DNA of 48,812 nt from Constrictibacter sp. MBR-5 (GTDB lineage Bacteria; Pseudomonadota; Alphaproteobacteria; JAJUGE01), in contig NZ_JBEPTK010000024.1 of assembly GCF_040549485.1 (NCBI RefSeq), forward strand, positions 1-48,812, in the 5' to 3' direction. The position numbers and the translations under genes were made by a program. Positions 33,786 to 43,400 of the stretch are shown here, in pieces. The notes under the pieces are model-generated. The model saw only the letters and a list, made by a program, of their open reading frames with translations, was not told the origin of the DNA and did not search any database. The stretch's first letter is position 1; each line of letters starts with the position of its first letter.

Positions 33786-36323
33786 ATGCAATTTTACAAA
33801 GTCAGCGCCGTAGCCAGCGCTGGGAAAACCCATATTGCCGAAGACGTCGCGCTCGAGAACGCCATTAGAGCAGACCAGAAATCCATTATCGCACCACCGA
33901 CAAGACGATGCGCCGCTCAGATTGAAGCGTCGCTGAAGCAGAAGCTGGCCGACCGGTCGAAACGCAGTATCAACGTTACACGCATTGACCGCGATACGAC
34001 CGGTCACGTCGGCCGTACTGTCATGGACCACCTCAAGCAAGCGGCAGGTGCTGAGCGCCATGACAAAGGCGAGATCCTCATCGTCACCCAGGCCGGTTTA
34101 CAGCAGTGTCCACACTTCATCGGGGCAGGGCAGTGGGATCTGTACATCGACGAGATCCCCGCAGCCCATGCGAATTGGTCAAAAAACCTTCCTCATACCC
34201 ACGGGTTGCTCACCGACCTGTGTCAGCTATCACAGTCAGACGGCGCGTATGCTCGGGTAGAGGCCAAGCCGGGATGCGCCGCCGCCTTGCAAAGAATGGC
34301 GGATAACCGCGAGCGCGACGAGGTCTACCATTTGTACCGCGACATCGTCGGCAAAATCACCTCCCCCCACTGGGCGGTGTCGGCACTCGTCGAGAACTGG
34401 TACCGCACGATTTCCGCCGACGTTGAGCCATACCCGGTCAATGATCCCATGCCGGCTCGGTATCCCTTATGGCTATTCGCCCAGATGCTTCCCTCGATTT
34501 TCGACCAAGGGTTTCACTCGGTCACGATCATGGGAGCGGCTTTCGACGAAAGCGTGCTCGCCAAGACTTGGTCGGCAATGGGTGTGGGATTCCGCGATCA
34601 GCCACGCATTTGCGCTCGCCTTGCTCGACAGAGTCGTTGCGCAGGTTGGACCAACAGCGATCGTGAACACCCGAACGGACATCGGCTTCGCATCTCCTAC
34701 TGCACCGACGGCGCTTGGTCGAAGACCGCAGGGTCGAAGCAAGTCAGTCCCACCGATGAGCGTCCATGGCGCGCCGCGATCATGGATACGGCCGAACGCG
34801 AATGGTCGGGTCCGGACTATCTGTATCTCGTCAATCTCGCGGACAGTGAGTTGGCCAGTGAGCGGATGCCCCACGGCACAGCGCTTCCGCACAGTCCCCA
34901 CGGCCTGAACTGCTTTGTGCACATTGACCGAGTGGTAGTGCCGGCGGCCTGCCTTCCCAGCCCTGAACAAGCCCGCTTCATGGCAAATGGGGGCATCAGT
35001 CATGAGGAACTGGTCACGGCCCAGCATCGCCAGACCGTCTATCAAGCTGTCTGCCGGTCGAGCATCCGTGACCTTGGGTGCGATCGCCCGGTCGAGTTCA
35101 TCGTGCCGGACAAGGAGACGGCCGAATGGCTGGCCGACTTCTGGCCCGGCTGCACCGTTGGCGCCGCCGGCTTCTTCGGCCAGATCTGGCGGCGAAACCG
35201 GCGACACGCCGAGCTCACCTCGACGGCGCGCATGCGGCAGGTGCGGGCCATCCGAGCCGAGTTGGCCCAAGAGGTCGGAGATCAAGCGGTGTGCGACTTA
35301 CTCGACCAGATGAGCGAAATCCGTCCCGGTTCCGGCGTGACGGATGCTCTTTATATTAAGAGCATCCGTCACGCCAATTATGGGACGGATGACGACCTGA
35401 TTTTCGCCGGTACCGCCTTCGAGACGCGGCACGACTCCGATATTGCCCGGTACCGGCAAGTGCCAGTCCGCAAATGTGATTTCATCGCGACCTTGGCCGA
35501 GCTGGCCCAGCAGGGGGAGGTGGAGAAGCACCAACAAGTACTAATCAGTCCGGCTTACTTCATGGACCGGCCCGATCCCGATCGGCCTGACAAACCCCGT
35601 CGCCGAGGCCGACATAACGTCGTGGTAGTCGGCTCCATCGTCATGATCGACGTCGACAAGGGAGCGCTATCCTGGCGCGAGTGGGGCAAGTTCTTCCCGA
35701 ACGTCGAATTTCTGCTGCACCCGTCTAACTCAGCGACCGACGAGTACTCCTACCACGTCATCTTCTTCTTAGACGGGCCATGCACGGCGACGCAGTACCA
35801 GCACATCGCCCGTCGCATCAAGCGGCTCATCGAGCGGCGCGGCTACGGTGCGAAGCGACGACCGAATGGGAAGCCCTTCCACGGAATCGATGCAACGAAG
35901 CTCTCGCCCGAAAATCTGATGTACCTCCCGTCAAGACCGAAATCGATCGACCCATACTTCTTCCACCATAAGGGCGATCCAATCAACGTTGCTGCGTGGT
36001 GCGCTGTCGATGTCGTAGTATCGATGACCGTGACCGAACCGGAACCACAGCCGAACGTCAGCGTGAGCAGCCTCTGTTCAACCGATACCGCTTTGCTCGA
36101 ACAGGCGAAGCAGGAGTATCGGGCGCTCGCTGACGGGGAGGGGCGGCACCAAGCATTTTACCGATTAGGTTGCCAGCTATATGGGCTGGGACTGGCTGCG
36201 GCAGAAGTCCGACAACATCTTGCCCATGCGGATTACGACGGCCACCAGCGGCGCAAAGGGGAGGTAGACCAAGTGGTGAACCGGGCTGGACGGCATGCCT
36301 ATCGCCCCAAAGCGGTCGCCTGA
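33786..36323 (+). CDS. Helicase-like / AEP-primase-like fusion, putative replication protein
   Basis: An 845-residue protein. The N-terminus has a degenerate P-loop (AVASAGKTHIAEDVA, K14-T15) and DEIP (about 121-124), as in DEAD-type ATPases. The middle (about 170-560) is not recognised. The C-terminus has the three AEP primase motifs in order: D622-x-D624 in MIDVDKGA, S655-Y-H657 in YSYHVIFFLDG, and hD at D702 in HGIDATKLSPENLMYLPSRP. The combination suggests initiation or priming of plasmid or integrative-element replication. It starts at an ATG behind aagga and just after a hairpin. A perfect inverted repeat lies within codons 517-530. Confidence 0.7.
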   Translation: MQFYKVSAVASAGKTHIAEDVALENAIRADQKSIIAPPTRRCAAQIEASLKQKLADRSKRSINVTRIDRDTTGHVGRTVMDHLKQAAGAERHDKGEILIVTQAGLQQCPHFIGAGQWDLYIDEIPAAHANWSKNLPHTHGLLTDLCQLSQSDGAYARVEAKPGCAAALQRMADNRERDEVYHLYRDIVGKITSPHWAVSALVENWYRTISADVEPYPVNDPMPARYPLWLFAQMLPSIFDQGFHSVTIMGAAFDESVLAKTWSAMGVGFRDQPRICARLARQSRCAGWTNSDREHPNGHRLRISYCTDGAWSKTAGSKQVSPTDERPWRAAIMDTAEREWSGPDYLYLVNLADSELASERMPHGTALPHSPHGLNCFVHIDRVVVPAACLPSPEQARFMANGGISHEELVTAQHRQTVYQAVCRSSIRDLGCDRPVEFIVPDKETAEWLADFWPGCTVGAAGFFGQIWRRNRRHAELTSTARMRQVRAIRAELAQEVGDQAVCDLLDQMSEIRPGSGVTDALYIKSIRHANYGTDDDLIFAGTAFETRHDSDIARYRQVPVRKCDFIATLAELAQQGEVEKHQQVLISPAYFMDRPDPDRPDKPRRRGRHNVVVVGSIVMIDVDKGALSWREWGKFFPNVEFLLHPSNSATDEYSYHVIFFLDGPCTATQYQHIARRIKRLIERRGYGAKRRPNGKPFHGIDATKLSPENLMYLPSRPKSIDPYFFHHKGDPINVAAWCAVDVVVSMTVTEPEPQPNVSVSSLCSTDTALLEQAKQEYRALADGEGRHQAFYRLGCQLYGLGLAAAEVRQHLAHADYDGHQRRKGEVDQVVNRAGRHAYRPKAVA
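35335..35374. repeat. Perfect 17-bp inverted repeat inside coding sequence
   Basis: gcgtgacggatgctctt (35335-35351), loop tatatt, then the exact reverse complement at 35358-35374. It lies in frame between the helicase-like and primase-like parts of the gene at 33786. A stem of 17 bp with a 6-base AT loop would form a very stable hairpin in RNA or single-stranded DNA. Confidence 0.9.
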
Positions 36324-36651
36324 GCGTCAGGATCATCGATCCACGCCAATCTATGTCGCAGCAGCCTCCGGCTCCCATCCCATGGAAATGTCCATCCATT
36401 ATGCGTTATGGAGTTGGACGATGCGGACCCTATAGCGTCGGTACCGCCGTGCTGTTTCGATTTTAGCGGCGGCAGAATAACTTTTTTTGCAGACAATTAA
36501 TGAGAAGTTTAATTTTTGCATTAGTCGCTAGGAGGCGTAAGGTAAGGAGGTCGCGCTAAACATGGTCAGCAACACACCAAACCTCGCCTAGATGCGCGGC
36601 GGCTATTTACGATGACGGATAAGTTATTATCAATCAAAACGATGGTGAAAA
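36324..36651. other. Intergenic, AT-rich part
   Basis: From about 36480 to 36650 the sequence is unusually AT-rich (tgcagacaattaatgagaag; ttaatttttgcattag), fitting a promoter or origin-type region downstream of the replication-like gene. No repeats that I could identify as iterons. Confidence 0.4.
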
Positions 36652-37167
36652 ATGCAAAAGTTGAATTCTTGGTCGCCTACGAGGCCCGCGTTGTCAATAA
36701 ATACGGAAAATTTGAGCACGGCGAAGACGTCAGAATTGAGTGAACGATATCCTGGCGCCTTCGATTATGCAACCGATCCGGAGTGGACGACGCCAAAAGC
36801 GGTCGGATATGACATGTTCCATCTCATCAATCCGATGCCCGGTGATTCGGAATTGGAGGAGCACAAGGCTGCAATAAAGCGCTTCCCCGTCCTTGTTGCA
36901 TTTCCTGCGCCTTTGCGGACGTACCGATATGATCCCTTCGCTGATCAGTCACTGCCGCCGACGAGTTGGTGTCCGCTCGAGGAGAGGCGAGAAATGCTCA
37001 TCCTTGTCGCTTCTGAGGTACCAGTTGTCTCTGATGACAACGGGTTACGTTTCCGAACGACGGAGGACGCCGAGGCGGCGCAGGTACTTATCGATCGCGA
37101 GTGGCCAGCCCTGCGGAGCGCGTTTCGGGCATCGGTACCGCGTCTTCTGAAACGGTATCACGATTAG
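36652..37167 (+). CDS. Hypothetical protein, 171 residues
   Basis: Unrecognised. The frame is clean and codon use is more AT-rich than in the flanking genes, as in other plasmid cargo. Pro- and aromatic-rich segments occur in the middle (LVAFPAPLRTYRYDPFADQS), followed by an acidic/hydrophobic domain (REMLILVASEVPVVSDDNGL) and a C-terminal helix (EWPALRSAFRASVPRLLKRY). No signal peptide. It follows the replication-like gene on the same strand across an AT-rich gap. Confidence 0.55.
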   Translation: MQKLNSWSPTRPALSINTENLSTAKTSELSERYPGAFDYATDPEWTTPKAVGYDMFHLINPMPGDSELEEHKAAIKRFPVLVAFPAPLRTYRYDPFADQSLPPTSWCPLEERREMLILVASEVPVVSDDNGLRFRTTEDAEAAQVLIDREWPALRSAFRASVPRLLKRYHD

Positions 37168-37298
37168 CCAGAAGATCGACGATGCATAACAATGTTTGTC
37201 CGTGAGGCGGCGTGAGATCGGTTGGACGGTTTGCGAAACCGCCGACCTCCCGCGCCTCGATTTGATTCCCTCACGTGATCGGCGAGGGAGGCGTTGGG

Positions 37299-37430
37299 AT
37301 GGCGGGGCAGGCTGGTTTCTTTGACCTGGACGATCGCTATGCGGGCCTGAGCGCCAGCGGCGATCCGCTGGAGCGGCTGTCGCGGGTGGTTGCGGTTGAT
37401 CGTCGTCCCCTCTGGTCATCTGGGCCGTAG
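37299..37430 (+). pseudogene. Transposase N-terminal fragment (IS5-type)
   Basis: It reads MAGQAGFFDLDDRYAGLSAS, then GDPLERLSRVVAVD, the typical start of an IS5-superfamily transposase, and then leaves the family and stops. Only about 34 codons survive. The ATG is preceded by a plausible gagggaggcg. Confidence 0.7.
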
Positions 37431-37689
37431 TCTCTTTGTGCAGAGAATGTACCCTTCATTTCCGACACTGCGGTCTGCATCATTCAGGCAATGAGGGCTG
37501 CTCGTTCAAGGCAGCGGCTGACAGAACCCGATCGGCAATTGTCTATATAAAGGTAAAAGGCAATCGGGGCCGACGCATGTATTTGAGATATTAGCGTGCG
37601 AAAAACAGAAGGAATATCGTATTATGTCTAACTAATGTTTCAACACAATTAACATTGAAACCGATGGATCAATTGCGGGTGACGGCTTT

Positions 37690-38151
37690 TTGGCGATACT
37701 TCGGGGTCGATCGCAATGCCCATCGAGATCGTTTAGCCTTACGAGCTGCGCGCCGGTACCCGGAGACCTTTCTGAAGAGCTGTTCGGCCCGCGCGGAGTA
37801 TGGAATTGGAAGCTGCTCAACTGGGGTACAATCTGGGATATTGCGTTTCAGACACGTGAACCACGTGTCGATTGCTCCGCAGACGGAATCACCATCATCG
37901 GCGAGACACCATGGACTCCACCATCCGCAGCTCTTGACGGGCTAGCAGCGGCGTTTCCACACATATCAATAACACTATTGTGGGAAATGGTGGACATCGA
38001 GGGTGGTATAACTTGGCGAGACGCCCTGCGCATCCACGATTGGGAGACTTCGTCTACACATGATGTCGAACGGGAACATGCCGACTTATTGCAGCAGGAA
38101 GGCGCTGCGCGGCTGTCGCGCTACTTCCGGATTCCCGGCGGAGGTTTTTGA
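37690..38151 (+). pseudogene. Api92/DUF1281-like protein, N-terminus missing
   Basis: The frame (no ATG; TTG at 37690) contains APVPGDLSEELF, NWKLLNWGTIWDI, a WTPP motif (TPWTPPSAALDGLAAAFPHI) and TLLWEMVDIEGG. This is the order of conserved blocks in the Api92-like ferredoxin-fold family of plasmid proteins (nWGTkWd, then tpWsPP, then fP). The usual N-terminal 'MPNW' start is absent, so the gene is probably truncated or frameshifted at its 5' end. The C-terminal 40 residues are not conserved. Function of the family is unknown. Confidence 0.6.
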
Positions 38152-38459
38152 ACTTCACTGCAGGTTTCCGAGTGCTCACAAGGTCACGTCTATTCGGGTC
38201 GCGCCTGGTCAACGCGAATGGATCAATACTCGTGTCAGCTGAGGAAGTCGGTTCGACGCCTTCCGCGGCATTGGCTCCGGTGGGCGCCCGTGACGAATTT
38301 TTCTTGGGAACATCAAACCAATTGTGCCTAACCCGGATTTTTCACGAGCAGTAGGCATGCAGTGGCGGGCGCGACTTAACCGGCTGATTTCGTGTATGAT
38401 TCTGGTGCTGACGCAGTCTCATCACGGATCGACGGAGTTCGCGCCCGCCATGGAGAATA

Positions 38460-38930
38460 ATAGCCGGAGTTTCCGGGGCTGTCAGCGGTCGCAGGCAAGC
38501 TGGTGCGTGCCGCCTTCGACGGCGGGAGCCTGACCTCGGACCCCGGCGTCCTAGTGCTGGCGGAGATCGTGCGGCGGCTCGGGATCGCCGATCGCCTGGC
38601 CGGCTGCTTGTCGGACCTGCGCGATCCCGACCGCATTCGGCACACGCTGGCGGAGATCATCCGCTTCCGCACGTTGATGATCGCCGCCGGCTACGTCACC
38701 AAAATGGTCGCCCTCATCAAGGTCTCGCTTCCCGCGGGCTTCGTCTACCGCGACAGCCTCGTCATGCTCGCCGCCCGCGCCGGCAAGCTCCCGCTCTGCC
38801 CGCCGGGGCAGCGTGCCCCAGAACGAACCTGTCCCGGCAACTTTCAAATCCCGACTGCATGGGCCCAAGGCGCCACACGCCCACGCGCCTGAATAGGCTG
38901 CTCCGGACACCTCATGAATGATCCGGGCTA
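38460..38930 (+). pseudogene. IS1380-family transposase, internally deleted
   Basis: The N-terminal signature FDGGSLTSDPGVLVLAEIVR, the helices IADRLAGCLSDLRDPDRIRH and LAEIIRFRTLMIAAGY run straight into VTKMVALIKVSLPAGFVYRD, which resembles the extreme C-terminus of the same family. The central DDE domain is thus deleted with the frame kept. The end-like sequence cctcatgaatgatccgggct follows at about 38911. Confidence 0.7.
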
Positions 38931-39192
38931 GGCGGCATTTGCTCATACGCATTCCTGGCGGTCTCGGAGCGTCATGGGAGCAAGGAGCCCATGGTTGGTC
39001 ATCGCGGCCGCTCCGGCCTGTGTAAAGAAAACGGCACTTTGTTTGCCAGGGTCTACCGGTACCTGCCGGTGTTGCCAAGGTCCGCCTCTGCGGGTAAAAT
39101 TACTCGGTAAAGAAAACTAAGGCAGGATAACACCGTCGTATGATGAGTTTTCTGACGAATTGCCGTCATCTGCGTACCAGGACTTGTCCATC

Positions 39193-39756
39193 ATGAGGAT
39201 CGGATACGCGCGGGTTTCGACAAACGACCAGAACGTAGACCTCCAAAAGGATGCGCTGCTGGAGGCAGGATGCGAGAAGGTCATCACCGATAAGGCGTCT
39301 GGAGCGACGGCTAGCAGGCCGGGGCTAGAGAAGGTGAGGGAGCAACTTCGTCCCGGCGATACGCTAGTCGTCTGGCGGCTCGACCGCCTCGGTCGATCGC
39401 TACGCGACTTGATCGGCTGGATGACGTACCTCGAAGAGCATTCGGTCGGGCTGCTGAGCCTCCATGAGGCGATCGATTCAACTACAACCTCGGGCCGGCT
39501 CACGTTCCATCTGTTCGGCGCTTTGGCGGAATTCGAGCGTAATCTAATCCGCGAGCGGACCCAGGCGGGTCTCACTGCGGCCCGGGCTCGCGGCAAGAAG
39601 GGCGGACGGCCGCCCGTGCTGAACAAGGATAAGCGCGACTTGGCTGTCCGACTTTACCACGAGAACACTATGTCGATCGCTAAGATTTGCACAATGCTGG
39701 GTATCTCAAAGCCTACTCTGTACTCCTACGTGCGCTCGGCTGAAGCAGCTAGTTAG
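39193..39756 (+). CDS. Serine resolvase/invertase
   Basis: A 187-residue small serine recombinase. IGYARVSTNDQNVDLQKDAL carries the catalytic Ser9. It also has VVWRLDRLGRSLRDLIGWMT, FGALAEFERNLIRERTQAGL and a C-terminal Hin-type HTH (MSIAKICTMLGISKPTLYSY). Length and motifs are complete. Such enzymes resolve cointegrates of Tn3-type transposons or invert segments. The 200 bases upstream contain the short repeat gtaaagaaaac twice (near 39022 and 39107), and gatgagttttctgac near 39140, possibly part of a res site or transposon end. No Tn3 transposase is in the window. Confidence 0.92.
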   Translation: MRIGYARVSTNDQNVDLQKDALLEAGCEKVITDKASGATASRPGLEKVREQLRPGDTLVVWRLDRLGRSLRDLIGWMTYLEEHSVGLLSLHEAIDSTTTSGRLTFHLFGALAEFERNLIRERTQAGLTAARARGKKGGRPPVLNKDKRDLAVRLYHENTMSIAKICTMLGISKPTLYSYVRSAEAAS

Positions 39757-39782
39757 GTTCAGTCTCGGAATTAGGGTCCAGA

Positions 39783-40581
39783 ATCATTCATAGCCAGAAC
39801 GCGACGGCTGCGGCGAGTGCGACGGCCGAGAGGAAGTTCTTCGCGAGCTTGTCGTAGCGGGTGGCGATGCGCCTGAAGTCTTTCAGCCGGCAGAACACGG
39901 CCTCGATCCGCCAGCGGTCCCGGTATCGGCGCCGGTCGTGCCGGATCGGCCGCTTGCGGTTGGCGCGGCCCGGGATGACCGGCGTCGTCCCCGCCTCTCT
40001 GAGGGTGGCGCGGAAGTAGTTCGCGTCGTAGCCGCGGTCTGCCACCAGGCGCTTGAAGCGGGTCGCTTCCTCGACCAGTTCGCCGGCCGCCTTGATGTCG
40101 GAGGTGTTGCCGGGTGTCAGCCGGAGTGCGACGGGCCGCCCGAGGAGGTCGCAGATCGCGTGGATCTTGGTCGTCCGGCCGCCGCGCGAGACGCCGATCG
40201 CCTGGGCCTTCGCCCCCCTTTTCCCCCGTGCGCCGACCGGTGCGCCTTCACGTAGGTGCTGTCCAGGTAGCCGACATCCTCGACCGGGCTCTGCTCCGCG
40301 AGTGCCGCCAGCAGGCGCCGGAACACGCCGCGCCGGCTCCAGCGGTTCCACCTGTTGTAGACGGTCGTCGCCGGGCCGTAGGCCGCCGGCACGTCCTGCC
40401 AGCGTCCGCCGCACTTCAGCATGTGAATGATGCCCGAGATCACCCGGCGGTCGTCGACCCGACGCGCGCCGGGCTGGTTCTTCGGCAGGTGCGGCTCGAT
40501 CGCCGACCACGCTTCATCCGACAACCAGAACAACGATCCCGACATCGCCACCTCCCTTGCCTCCGGGAAACTACGAATCAC
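39783..40581 (-). mobile_element. IS5-family (IS427-type) element
   Basis: Ends are approximate. The left end has tcattcatag near 39790; the right end, reverse-complemented, has tgattcgtag near 40571-40580, a short inverted repeat. It encodes one two-frame transposase on the minus strand. It adjoins the IS256 relic, separated by about 80 bp of unrelated sequence. Confidence 0.65.
39788..40545 (-). CDS. IS5-family transposase, two frames joined by -1 shift
   Basis: orfA starts at 40545 behind gggaggtggcg (MSGSLFWLSDEAWSAIEPHL; GIIHMLKCGGRWQDVPAAYG) and contains the first Asp in GYLDSTYVKAH. At the run A4G6 (complement of 40213-40222) the frame shifts -1 into orfB, which has IGVSRGGRTTKIHAICDLLG, LVADRGYDANYFRATLREAG (second Asp) and RWRIEAVFCRLKDFRRIATR (Glu). 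A slippery run at exactly the junction is typical of programmed frameshifting in this group. Both halves are undamaged, so the element is probably functional. Confidence 0.82.
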
Positions 40582-40659
40582 GCCAGCGACGTCATTTCAA
40601 GAGGATGATTGGGTTTGGAGCCTATAGTCACTGGATCGGCAATGGCGTTTTGAACCGCC

Positions 40660-41420
40660 CCGGGCTGGTCGGCGACGCGGCGCCACTGCTGGCTGGCACT
40701 GTCGGCGCCGTTCTGCGCGAAGGCGGTGGCGATGAAGGCGGAGACAACGCGGCGGCCGCTCCGGCCGGCGTGGGCCAGGGCGTTGCGCATGAAGTGGACG
40801 CGGCAACGCTGCCAGGTCGCCCGAAACATCTTGACGACGGCGGTCTTGATGCCCTCGTGGGCGTCGGAGATCACCAGCCGGACCACGGCCAGGCCGCGCC
40901 GCTTCAGCTTGCGCAGGAACTCCACCTGAAGGTCTCGGCCTCGGAAGCACCGATGTTGATGCCGAGCGCCTCGCGCCGGCCGTCGTTGTTGACACCGACC
41001 GTGCCGATCACCGGTACCGAGACGATGCGACCGTCGCTGCGCACCTTCACGTAGGTGGCATCGAGCCACAGATACGGCCACTCGCCGTCGATCGGCCGCT
41101 GCAGGAAGGCCTGCACGCGCTCGTCGATCTCCGCACACAGCCGGCTCATCAGGCTCTAAGGGATGCCGCTCATGCCGAGCGATTTGACCAGATCGTCGAC
41201 GGAGCGCGTGGAGATGCCCTGGATATAAGCTTCCTGAATCACCGACGTGAGTGATCGGTCGGCGATCCGGCGCGGTTCCAGGAAGCCGGGAAAGTAGCTG
41301 CCCGTGCGCAGCTTCGGGATACGCAACTCAACGGTGCCGGCACGGGGCTCCCAGTCGCGCTCACAATAGCCGTGACGCTGGGCCAGCCGGTCGGCGCTCT
41401 TCTTGCCATAGCCGGCGCCG
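40660..41420 (-). pseudogene. IS256-family transposase relic
   Basis: It contains AGTVELRIPKLRTGSYFPGF, SLTSVIQEAYIQGISTRSVD, EWPYLWLDATYVKVRSDGRI (first Asp), VVRLVISDAHEGIKTAVVKM (second Asp) and WQRCRVHFMRNALAHAG, all IS256/mutator hallmarks. A TAG near 41159 and a frameshift near 40930 interrupt it. The N-terminal roughly 100 residues and the C-terminal Glu region are lost. The 5' end is fused to a different transposase relic at about 41420. Confidence 0.85.
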
Positions 41421-41421
41421 G

Positions 41422-42065
41422 TCAGCCTACCGACCTCCAAGTCTGATCGCGCCGGTGTCCAGGTCCACCGCGTGATCCGGCTTGTTGGCGAGGTGCGTCG
41501 TGCCGTTCTTCGTGCGCGCGATCCGCGTGCCCAGATCTCGGTCGGGCTCTCCCAGTCTTTGTTGGAGAACTTCTTGCCCTTGCCCTTGCGGTCGAGACGG
41601 ACGAGGTCCTCGGCACTCGGCGTCGCGATGCCGCTCTGCACCGCCATGCGCTCCAGCATCTCGCGGTACGTCTCGCCACTCGCCCGGCGCATGATCGTGC
41701 GCGGGGCGGCACTGGCCTCCATGGTCGAGACGTTGACGCCGATCCGCCCCCGCGCAAAAGCCCATGCTCCGACAGGTGTTTCAGAATCCAGGAGAACACC
41801 GCCGGGTGCACCTCGACCGGCAGGCGTGCGCGCGTCCTGCTCGGCCAGGAATGATCCGGCACCCGCTCCGTCCGCCCGATCCGCAGGAACTCACGCAGGG
41901 ACAGGCTGTCGGCGCAGCGCCACTCGATCCCGCGCTCGCTGGCGGTCCCCTCGAAATACCGACCCAGATGCATACCGCCCCTGCCGCGCCGCGTAATACG
42001 GCGCGCACGCCGCCTCGGCGAAGGCGTCGAACCCGTCCTCGATCAGTACGTCACCCAATTTCGTC
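41422..42065 (-). pseudogene. IS1182-like transposase N-terminal relic
   Basis: Readable pieces are GDVLIEDGFDAFAEAACAPY, YFEGTASERGIEWRCADSLS, VHPAVFSWILKHLSEHGL, ETYREMLERMAVQSGIATPS, DLVRLDRKGKGKKFSNKDWE and, after a shift, TTHLANKPDHAVDLDTGAI. This is the N-terminal half of an IS1182/IS5-superfamily transposase with several frameshifts. It breaks off into the IS256 relic, giving a chimera created by deletion or recombination. Confidence 0.75.
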
Positions 42066-42236
42066 AACGGCCTTTAGGCGCAGAGTGAACTTCATGAGGT
42101 GCCCACGTTTCGCGGAAACGTCTATCGGCGTTCGAGGATCACTCCGGCAAAAATCTGCCGACCGTCGACGCCGCCACCGGCGTGGTGTGCGCGGCCGAGA
42201 TCTTCGTCGGCGTGCTCCGCGCCTCCCAACTACACC

Positions 42237-43296
42237 TAGAGCGGATTCCCATCATTCCGGCTCATAGCCGCATGCAGTGAAGAAACTGGTGCAGTCGTTT
42301 GGCGTGACGGCGTCGATAGCGTCGCGGATGGCGTTCCAGAGGTCGGCCAGGGTCCTTGCGGCGGCCTTCTTGAGGGCGGCCTTGATCTTGGCGAAGGCGA
42401 GTTCGATCGGGTTGAAGTCGGGACTGTACGGCGGCAGGAGGCGAAGTTCGGCACCGGCAGCCTCGATAGCCTTTTTGACTGCAAGCGGCTTGTGGGCGGG
42501 CAGGTTGTCCATGACGACGATGTCTCCGGGTCTGAGCGTCGGCACCAGGACCTGCTCGACATAGGCGAGGAAGGCGACCTTGTTCATCGCACCGTCGAGG
42601 GTCATCGGGGCGGTGACGCCGCCGAGACGCAGGGCGCCGACGAAGGTGGTGGTCTTCCAGTGGCCGTGCGGGACCGGTGCACGGCAGCGTTCGCCCCGGA
42701 GCGCCCGGCCGTACATCCGCGCCATCTTGGTCGACGCTCCGGTCTCGTCGATGAAGACCAGCCGCTCGGGATCGAGATCGGGCTGGGCCTCGAACCAGGC
42801 TTCGCGCTCCGCGGCTACGTCTGCCCGGTCTTGCTCGGCCGCGTGCGCCGTCTTTTTTTGCGCGTCACGCCGTGACGCTCGAAGAACCGATGCACCACAC
42901 TCACCGGCGGCCGGTACCCGACCGCGTCGGCGAGCCGCGCCGACAGCTCCGCCAGCGTCAGGTCCGGCTCCGCCTCGACCCACCCCAGGATCAGCGCCCG
43001 GTGCGCGTCGATGCGATGGGACCGATGGTTGCCGCCCTGCTTCTTCGGCAGGCAGTCGCCAACTTCGCGTACCCGCGCAACCCACCGGATCGCGGAGGAC
43101 ACGCCGACACCAAAGCGAGCCGCCGCCGACCGGCAGGACGAACCCGCCGACACCGCTTCCACCACTCGGCACCGCAGATCGAGGGAAAGAGCTCGGGCCA
43201 TAAGAACTGGCCTCCTTCACCAGCTCTCACGGTGAATCAGAAAACCCCCTCGATGGGAATCCCAAACCCGATTCAGCTACCGAGGAATATGCTCTA
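42237..43296 (-). mobile_element. IS630-family element inserted in istA relic
   Basis: Ends are tagagcggattccc at 42237 and gaatatgctcta ending at 43296, which reverse-complements to tagagcatattc. These are imperfect inverted repeats starting with TA. The istA reading frame continues on both sides, which fixes the boundaries and the TA target duplication. It is a different IS630 from the one at 4670. Confidence 0.85.
42252..43201 (-). CDS. IS630-family transposase, two frames with slippery A7
   Basis: The first frame (from 43201) has [20 protein letters not shown], an HTH ([20 protein letters not shown]) and ends around [13 protein letters not shown]. At a run of seven A (complement of 42853-42859) a -1 shift leads into [15 protein letters not shown]. 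The DDE core then follows: [16 protein letters not shown] (Asp), [14 protein letters not shown] (Asp) and [19 protein letters not shown] (Glu). This is the known two-frame organisation of this IS630 branch. Both frames are intact, so the element may be active. Confidence 0.9.
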
Positions 43297-43400
43297 GGCC
43301 GAGGCGAGTTGTACCCAGTGGGTGGCGGACTGGATCGGCGCCTCTGTCCGTATGTTCCGGGAAAGAAGCGGCCGCCGGATATCGCCTCGGTTGCCACCGG

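Larger units (their letters stand above)
42112..43400 (+). pseudogene. IS21 istA relic, split by IS630
   Basis: The left piece reads DHSGKNLPTVDAATGVVCAA, then EIFVGVLRASQLHL, up to 42236. The right piece resumes at 43297 with AEASCTQWVADWIGASVRMF. These match the IstA core (fvDysGktlpVvDaaTGe... then ifVavlgaS.yTyAeA.wtq..pdWi). An IS630 element sits at the TA of the expected Tyr codon between them. Both outer parts of istA, and istB, are missing. Confidence 0.75.

Noticed and set aside
37637-37661. gtttcaa...ttgaaac inverted repeat
   Set aside because: The 7-bp arms with an 11-bp gap are too weak to claim as a regulatory site, and there is no clear gene start beside it.
39010-39192. Possible Tn3-type inverted repeat or res site before the resolvase
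   Set aside because: Short repeats (gtaaagaaaac twice, agttttctgac) are suggestive, but no full terminal repeat or three-subsite res layout could be read.
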